In this document: positions 57,478 to 64,000 of the stretch, one piece after another
Numbering within the stretch: the stretch's first letter is position 1
Layout of the letters: every line of letters starts with the position of its first letter
Assembly: GCF_003265705.1 (NCBI RefSeq)
Contig: NW_020312788.1
Span: 558,001-622,000, forward strand
Origin: Callorhinus ursinus
Taxonomy: Eukaryota; Chordata; Mammalia; Carnivora; Otariidae
Length of the DNA stretch: 64,000 nt
Reading direction: 5' to 3'
Position numbers and translations under genes: made by a program
Notes under the pieces: model-generated
Database searches by the model: none
What the model saw: only the letters and a program-made list of their open reading frames with translations
Told to the model about the DNA's origin: nothing

Positions 57478-58287
57478 ATGACTAGGAGGAGGAGCCCCCA
57501 AAATAGAAAAGACTCAGAGATTATGACTTATACTGCAGATTTACAAATGGATGCAGATATAACCAAGATGTCGGAGATGGAATTCAGGCTAGCAATTGTG
57601 AAGACGATGGCTAGAATGGAGAAATCAATTAATGGCAACATAGAGTCTCTAAGGGCAGAAACGAAAGCTGAATTGGCAGAACTTAAAAATGCTATCCATG
57701 CGATCCAATCCAATCTAGATAATCTAACAGCTAGGGTAACTGAGGCAGAAGAACGAATAAGTGACCTGGAAGACAATATAATAGATAAAAAGGGAAAAGA
57801 GGAGGCCAGGGAAAAACAACTCAGAATCCATGAAAATAGAATCAGAGAAATAAGTGACACCATGAAGCGTTCCAATGTCAGAATAATTGGAATCCCGGAG
57901 GGAGTGGAGAGAGAGAGAGGACTAGAAGATGTATTTGAGAAAATCATAGCTGAGAACTTCCCTAATCTGGGGAATGAAACAAACATTCACGTCCTAGAGG
58001 CAGAGAGTACCCCTCCCAAGATCAAGGAAAACATGCCAACACCCTGGCATGTAATAGTAAAACTTCCAAATCTTAGAACAAAGGAAACCATCTTAAGGGC
58101 AGTTACGGTGAAGAGATTCCTTACGTACAGAGGGAGGAAGATCAGAATAACGTCAGACCTATCCACAGAGACCTGGCAAGCCAGAAAGGCCTGGCAAGAC
58201 ATATTCAGGGTACTAAATGAGAAGAACATGCAGCCAAGAATACTTTATCCGGCAAGGCTTTCATTTAGAATGGATGGAGAGATGTAG
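57478..58287 (+). pseudogene. L1 ORF1 (RNA-binding chaperone), cut short by one nonsense codon
   Basis: ORF1p is a trimeric RNA-binding protein that coats L1 RNA. The open frame is 269 residues: a coiled coil from about 45 to 125 (heptads around ARVTEAEERISDLEDN), an RRM from about 130 (SNVRIIGIPEGVE) and the C-terminal domain ending at LSFRMDGEM. A TAG at 58285-58287 stops it. The same frame then continues for 34 more sense codons (SFHDWQKLKEYV and following) to a TGA at 58390-58392, which in relatives belongs to the C-terminal domain. So one substitution, not a frameshift, ends the frame early. Confidence 0.9.
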
Positions 58288-58447
58288 AGCTTCCATGACT
58301 GGCAGAAACTGAAAGAATATGTGACCACTAAGCCGGCTCTGCAAGAAATATTAAGGGGGGGTTCTATAAAAGGAGAAAGACCCCAAGAGTGATATACAAC
58401 AGAAATTTACAGGGACAATCTATAAAAACAACATCTTCACAGGCAAC

Positions 58448-61400
58448 ATGATGACAACTAATTCATATCTTTCAATAATCACTCTCAACGTGAATGGCCT
58501 AAATGCTCCCATAAAACGGCACTGGGTTGCAGGTTGGATAAAATGACAGGACCCATCCATAGGCTGCCTACAAGAGACTCATTTTGAACCTAAAGATACA
58601 ACCAGACTGAAAGTGAAGGGATGGAGATCCATCTTCCATGCCAGCGGAAGCTGGGGTAGCAATTCTTGTATCAGACAAATTAGATTTTAAACTAAAGTCT
58701 GTAATTAGAGACACAGAAGGGCACTATAACATTCTTAAAGGGTCTATCCAACAAGAAGATCTTAACAATTGTAAATATCTCTGCCCCCAACATGGGAGTA
58801 GCCATCTACATAAGTGAACTGTTAACCAAAATAAAGAGTCATATTGATAACAATACGTTAATTGTAGGAGACCTCAAAACTCCACTCTCAGCAATGGACA
58901 GATCATCTAAACAGAAAATCAACAAGGAAACAAGAGCTTTGAATGATACACTGGACCAGATGGACCTCATAGATATTTACAGAACATTCCATCCTAAAAC
59001 AACAGAATATTCATTCTTCTCGAGTGCACATGGAACTTTCTCCAGAATAGACCACATACTGGGTCACAAATCAGGTCTCAACCGATACCAAAAGATTGAG
59101 ATTATTCCCTGCATACTCTCAGACCACAATGCTTTAAAACTGGAACTCAATCACAAGAAAAAATTTGGCAGAAATTCAAACATTTGGAAGCTAAAGACCA
59201 CTCTGCTCAAGAAAGTTTGGGTCAACCAGGAAATCAAAGAAGAACTTAAACAATTCATGGAAATCAATGAGAACGAAAACACATCGGTCCAAAACCTATG
59301 GGATACTGCAAAGGCGGTCCTAAGGGGGATATACATGGCCATCCAAGCCTCACTCAAAAAAATAGAAAAATCCCGAATTCACCAACTAACTCTACACCTT
59401 AAAGAACTAGAGAAAAATCAACAAACGATGCCTAAGCCACGCATTAGAAGAGAAATAATTAAAATTAAAGCAGAGATCAATGAATTAGAAACCAGAAACA
59501 CAGTAGACCAGATCAATGAAACTAGAAGTTGGTTCTTTGAAAGAACTAATAAGATTGATAAACCACTGGCCAGACTTATCCAAAAGAAAAGAGAAAGGAC
59601 GCAAATTAATAAAATTATGAATGAAAGGGGAGATATCACGACTAACACCAACGAAATAGAAACAATTATTAGAAATTATTATCAACAACTATATGCCAAT
59701 AAACTGAGCAATCTGGATGAAATGGAGGCCTTCCTGGAAACCTATAAGCTGCCAAGACTGAAACAAGAAGAAATTGACAACCTGAATAGGCCAATAACCA
59801 GTAACGAGATTGAAGCAGTGATCAAAAACCTCCCAAAAAACAAGAGGCCAGGGCCTGATGGATTCCCTGGGGAATTCTACCAAACATTCAAAGAAGAAAT
59901 AATACCTATTCTACTGAAGCTGTTTCAAAAAATAGAAACAGAAGGAAAACTTCCAAACTCATTCTATGAGGCCAGCATTACCTTAATCCCCAAACCAGGC
60001 AAAGACTCCATCAAAAAGGAGAATTTCAGACCAATATCCCTGATGAATATGGATTCCAAAATCCTCAACAAAATCCTAGCTAATAGGATCCAACAATACA
60101 TTAAAAGGATCATCTACCACGACCAAGTGGGATTTATCCCTGGGATGCAAGGGTGGTTCAACATTCGCAAATCAATCAATGTGATAGAACACATTAATAA
60201 GAGGAGAGAGAAGAACCATATGGTCCTCTCAATTGATGCAGAAAAAGCATTTGACAAAATACAACATCCTTTCCCGATTAAAACTCTTCAGAGTATAGGG
60301 ATAGAGGGAACATTTCTCAAGTTCATAAAATCCATCTATGAAAAACCCACAGCGAATATCATCCTCAACGGGGAAAGGCTGAGAGCCTTTCCCTTAAGAT
60401 CAGGAACACGTCAAGGATGCCCAACTCTCACCACTATTGTTCAACATAGTACTAGAAGTCCTAGCAACAGCAATCAGACAACAAAAAGAAATAAAAGATA
60501 CTCAAATTGGCAAAGAAGACGTCAAGCTCTCTCTTTTTGCAGACGACATGATACTTTATGTGGAAAACCCAAAAGACTCCACCCCCAAATTACTAGAACT
60601 CATACAGCAATTCAGTAATGTGGCAGGATACAAAATCAATGCACAGAAATCAGTTGCTTCCTTATACACTAACAACACAATTGTAGAAAGAGAAATTAGA
60701 GAAACGATTCCATTTACAATAGCACCAAAAACCATAAGATACCTCAGAATAAACCTAACCAAAGAGGTAAAGGATCTATACTCTAGGAACTACAGAGTAC
60801 TCATGAAAGAAATTGAAGAAGACACAAAAAGATGGAAAAATATTCCATGCTCATGGATTGGAAGAATAAACATTGTTAAAATGTCTATGCTACCCAGAGC
60901 AATCTACACCTTTAATGCCATCCCGATCAAAATTCCAATGACATTTTTCAAAGTGCTGGAACAAACAATCCTAAAATTTGTATGGAATCAGAAAAGACCC
61001 CGAATCGCCAAGGAAATGTTGAAAAAGAAAAAGCTGGGGGCATCACGTTGCCTGATTTCAAGCTATATTACAAAGCTGTGATCACCAAGATGGCATGGTA
61101 CTGGCACAAAAACAGACATATAGACCAATGGAACAGAATAGAGAACCCAGATATGGACCCTCAACTCTATGGTCAAATAATCTTTGACAAAGCAAGAAAA
61201 AACATGCAATGGAAAAAAGACAGTCTCTTCAATAAATGGTGCTGGGAAAATCGGACAGCCACATGCAGAAGAATGAAACTTGACCATTCTCTAACACCAT
61301 TCACAAAGATAAACTCAAAGTGGATGAAAGACCTCAATGTGAGACAGGAATCCATCAAAATCCTAGAGGAGAATATAGGCAGTAATCTCTTTGACATTGC

Positions 61401-62255
61401 CCACAGCAACTTCTTTCAAGATACATCTCCAAAAGCTAGTGAAACATAAGCAAAAATGAACTTTTGGGACTTCATCAAGATAAAAAGCTTCTGCACAGCA
61501 AAGGAAACGGTCAACAAAAGAAAGAGGCAACCCACAGAATGGGAAAAGATATTTGCAAATGACACTACAGATAAAGGGCTGGTATCCAAGATCTATAAAG
61601 AACTTCTCAAACTCAACACCCAAAAAAACAAATAATCAAGTCAAAAAGTGGGCAGAAGATGTGGACAGACACTTCTCTGAAGAAGACATACAAATGGCTA
61701 ACAGACACATGAAAAAATGTTCATCATCATTAGCCATCAGGGAAATTCAAATCAAAACCACATTGAGATACCACCTTACACCAGTTAGAATGGCAAAAAT
61801 GGACAGGGAGAGAAACAACAAATGTTGGAGAGGTTGTGGAGAAAGGGGAACCGTCTTACACTGTTGGTGGGAATGCAAATTGGTACAGCCACTTTGGAAA
61901 ACAGTGTGGAGTTTCCTCAAAAATTTAAAAATAGAGCTACCCTATGACCCGGCAATTGGGTATTTACCCCAAAGACACAGATGTAGTGAAAGGAAGGGCC
62001 ATATGCACCCCAATGTTCATAGCAACAATGTCCTCAATAATCAAACTGTGGAAAGAGCCGAGATGCCCTTCAACAGACGAATGGATAAAGAAGATGTGGT
62101 CCATATATACAATGGAATATTACTCAGCCATCAGAAAGGATGAATACCCAACTTTTACATCAACACGGATGGGACTGGAGGAGAGTATGCTCAGTGAAAT
62201 AAGTCAAGCAGAGAAAGTTAATTACCATATGGTTTCACTTATTCGTGGCACATAA
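58448..62255 (+). pseudogene. L1 ORF2 (endonuclease and reverse transcriptase), multiply broken
   Basis: ORF2p nicks target DNA and reverse-transcribes L1 RNA. It begins ATGATG at 58448. The endonuclease start is readable (SIITLNVNGLNAPIKRH), but TGA at 58544-58546 stops codon 33, and frame changes follow before 58792. A frame of 608 codons (58792-60618) covers the rest of the endonuclease, the linker and the first reverse transcriptase blocks ([36 protein letters not shown]). A one-base insertion near 60425 moves the catalytic FADD box (60536-60547) into another frame. Further shifts lie near 61030, 61450-61640 and 61950. The Cys-rich C-terminal end ([19 protein letters not shown]) is still readable. 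Confidence 0.93.
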
Positions 62256-62530
62256 GGAATAGCACGGAGGACATTAAGAGAAGGAAGGGAAACATGAAGG
62301 GGGGAATCGGAGGGGGAGACGAACCATGAGAGACGATGGACTCTGAGAAACAAACTGGGGGTTCTAGAGGGGAGGGGGGTGGGGGAATGGGTTAGCCCGG
62401 TGATGGGTATTAAGGAGGACATATACTGCATGGAGCACTGGGTGTTATATGAAAACAGTGGATCGTGGATCACCACATCAAAAACTAATGATGTACTGTA
62501 TGGTGACTAACATAATAAAATTAAAAAAAA
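62256..62530 (+). other. L1 3'UTR and A tract
   Basis: 'aagggaaacatgaagggggg', 'ctctgagaaacaaactgggg', a G-rich run near 62370-62390, 'gagcactgggtgttatatga' and 'ataataaaatt'. This is one module only (module B of the compound 3'UTRs seen elsewhere in the window). Confidence 0.9.
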
Positions 62531-62550
62531 AAACAGACAGACAGAAAGAT

Positions 62551-62625
62551 TGTACCAATTTATACTGCCTCTAGCAATGCTAGAGAGCACTACTCTTCCA
62601 TATCAGGAGGGTACTTTTTACAAGA
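62551..62625 (-). repeat. Old L1-like fragment (right part)
   Basis: 'tgtaccaatttatactgcct' continues directly from 'ttttgctttccagaaagat' at 56590 once the young L1 is removed. Confidence 0.6.
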
Positions 62626-63824
62626 GAAACTGGAACAGATATGGACTTAATAGTGGAATATACAGCAACAGATTCTAACTGGTTTGATGTTTAAAGACTA
62701 CCAGCAAAGTGCCACACCTTCACAGAGCAGAGGACTTCTGTGGGCCACTGAAATCGAATTTTAACAGGTTGCCATGCAGAGGAGTTCCAGTCAAGCTTCT
62801 AAGTGTCAACTTCCATCTGGAATCAAATAAACATAGACACCAGTTGGACATGATTTGGGAACCAACTGATCTGTGGGTTTTCTAAATCCAGATCCGATAG
62901 TGATATAGCTGGAATATAATGCAAAACAAGCCAAGCACTCTGCTCCTGGCCAGGGCCTGCGACTTCAGTTTTTTATGTCTTGAACATTCAGCTCTAACCT
63001 TTCTCCTGCCTCCAGTCTGAAGGGTCGGAGACCCATTCTGAAGTGGTTAAATGAAAAAAAAAGGAAGATAGCAAAAAGCATCGGCCAATAAGAGCTTCCA
63101 CTCTTTGTTAATTAATTTCCGCGACTCTAACCCTCTGGCATCTGCCAGCCTCACTCTGTATTGGAGCCAATTAATTTCAAAAATAATTAAAATTAATGAA
63201 CTGCTCTTTGTGATAGGACCCTGAAAACTTAACAGCGATAATTAGTAGGAAGTGAAAAGTGGGGAAAGTGTCACCTGCTGATAAACAGAATTTCCTCATC
63301 TTGTTGATACAAGAGTCCTGTCCATCCGTGAAAGTGATGCTCTATTGAGTCAAAGAAGACATATGACTGGGTTTATAAACTGAAAGTAAATGAAGGACAA
63401 GTACCAATCTTGAAAATGATCTCCCTAGACTAAAATCAAACCCCTCTCTCAAAGTTCCACAATCACTGCTATCAAAACGTTGGTAAGAACTCATGACAAA
63501 GTGTCCAGCAACCTTAGAGAATCAGGCATCATGGTTGAAAGAGGGCATTGAACTTTACAACCCTGAGTAACAAAAACAAACATGGGAATTAATGAGTGCT
63601 GAGAAGTCAAACACATAAATTGATGGTAGCTCTCTGATTTCAGTTTGGGAAGGATTTTTCCGTGCAAATTTCTTTCTTGAAAGCGAGTACAAATAAAGAG
63701 TCTGGAAATGGTGGAAATGGCTTAGTGGCTGGAAGGAAGTGACCGATCTGAGCAGGGGGATCTCACCTAAATGTGGGGTTTCCCCACAGGATTCTGCATA
63801 TGCCTGCATTCTATTTATGTATTT
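62626..63824. other. Intergenic unique stretch with homeodomain-motif-rich core
   Basis: No repeat recognised over about 1.2 kb, unusual for this window. The part at 63100-63250 is dense in ATTA/TAAT cores (see findings). The short minus frame at 63555-63809 has no known content. Confidence 0.5.
63100..63250. promoter_or_regulatory. Candidate conserved enhancer rich in TAATTA motifs
   Basis: TAATTA or ATTA cores occur at about 63108-63117 ('gttaattaattt'), 63168-63177 ('ccaattaattt'), 63184-63196 ('taattaaaattaat') and 63238-63244 ('taattag'). Homeodomain proteins of the DLX, LHX and related classes bind such cores. Enhancer function is inference only. Confidence 0.3.
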
Positions 63825-63935
63825 ATTTTTAAAGATTTTATTTTTAAGTAATCTTCACACCCAACTTGTGGCTTGAACTCACAACCCTGAGATCAAGAGT
63901 TGCATGCTTCACTGACTGAGCCAGCCAGGTGCCCC
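63825..63935 (-). repeat. Short Can-SINE-related element
   Basis: 'ttaagtaatcttcacaccca', 'gatcaagagttgcatgcttc' and 'ctgagccagccaggtgcccc'. Confidence 0.85.
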
Positions 63936-64000
63936 AGTAAGATGATTTTAGATGGTAAATGGTCAAACATGTTTTTTTCAGCTTAATAGTTATGGATTAA

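Larger units (their letters stand above)
56600..62541 (+). mobile_element. Full-length carnivore LINE-1, disabled
   Basis: About 5.9 kb: a 5'UTR from near 56610 (with 'aaagatggc' at 56625-56633, resembling the YY1 site at the start of L1), ORF1 at 57478-58287, ORF2 at 58448-62255, a 3'UTR with 'ataataaaatt' at 62511 and an A tract. The short duplication 'cagaaagat' at 56591-56599 and 62542-62550 flanks it, and the host repeat rejoins cleanly across it. Stops and frame changes in both frames mean it should not move on its own. Confidence 0.93.

Noticed and set aside
56859..57501. Antisense frames of 120-180 codons over the L1 5'UTR
   Set aside because: Three overlapping frames are open at once in GC-rich sequence, as expected by composition; none resembles a known L1 antisense product that I can name.
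1..64000. A novel multi-gene system or gene cluster
   Set aside because: Only one host gene is supported; the rest is explained by retroelements and unique non-coding DNA. Nothing suggests a cooperating set of genes.

Overview
This is vertebrate nuclear DNA from a caniform carnivore. It is rich in tRNA-derived Can-SINEs (about 30 copies, core 'gcctgggtggctcag') and in carnivore L1 elements. The SINE core variant ('gactgccttcggctcaggtcatgatcc', short CT tract, AAATAAA tail) is more like bear, seal or mustelid copies than the dog type, so I infer a non-canid caniform; that is recall of family consensus, not a database search.

The only protein-coding host gene I can support is GORASP2 (GRASP55, Golgi reassembly-stacking protein 2) on the minus strand. 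Its ten coding exons run from the start codon at 40652 to the stop at 4450. All splice sites are GT/AG, all phases agree, and the joined frame is 453 residues with no break. The promoter lies in a CpG-rich block at about 40300-40900, with a CTCF-like motif some 360 bp upstream of the start codon. Intron 1 is 20.7 kb and holds most of the intronic repeats. The 3'UTR probably ends just past an AATAAA at 3668-3673.

Layout: 1-3650 intergenic, downstream of GORASP2; 3650-40900 GORASP2; 40900-64000 intergenic, upstream of it. In human the neighbours are TLK1 downstream and GAD1 upstream; neither is visible here. The upstream part holds old L1M, L2, MIR and MER relics, a likely solo ERV1-type LTR, a 100-N assembly gap (49059-49158) and a full-length but disabled sense-strand L1 (about 56600-62541) that has split an older L1.

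Points worth a second look: a Can-SINE only 21 nt upstream of the GORASP2 exon 8 acceptor; L1 copies whose 3'UTR is built from serial modules, with the same module junction at two loci; a homeodomain-motif-rich AT block at 63100-63250 on the GAD1 side; and two SINEs inserted in series at one target. I see no operon, CRISPR array, phage or other prokaryote-style system, and no undescribed gene system. Most of the other open frames are shadows of repeats or of the CpG island.
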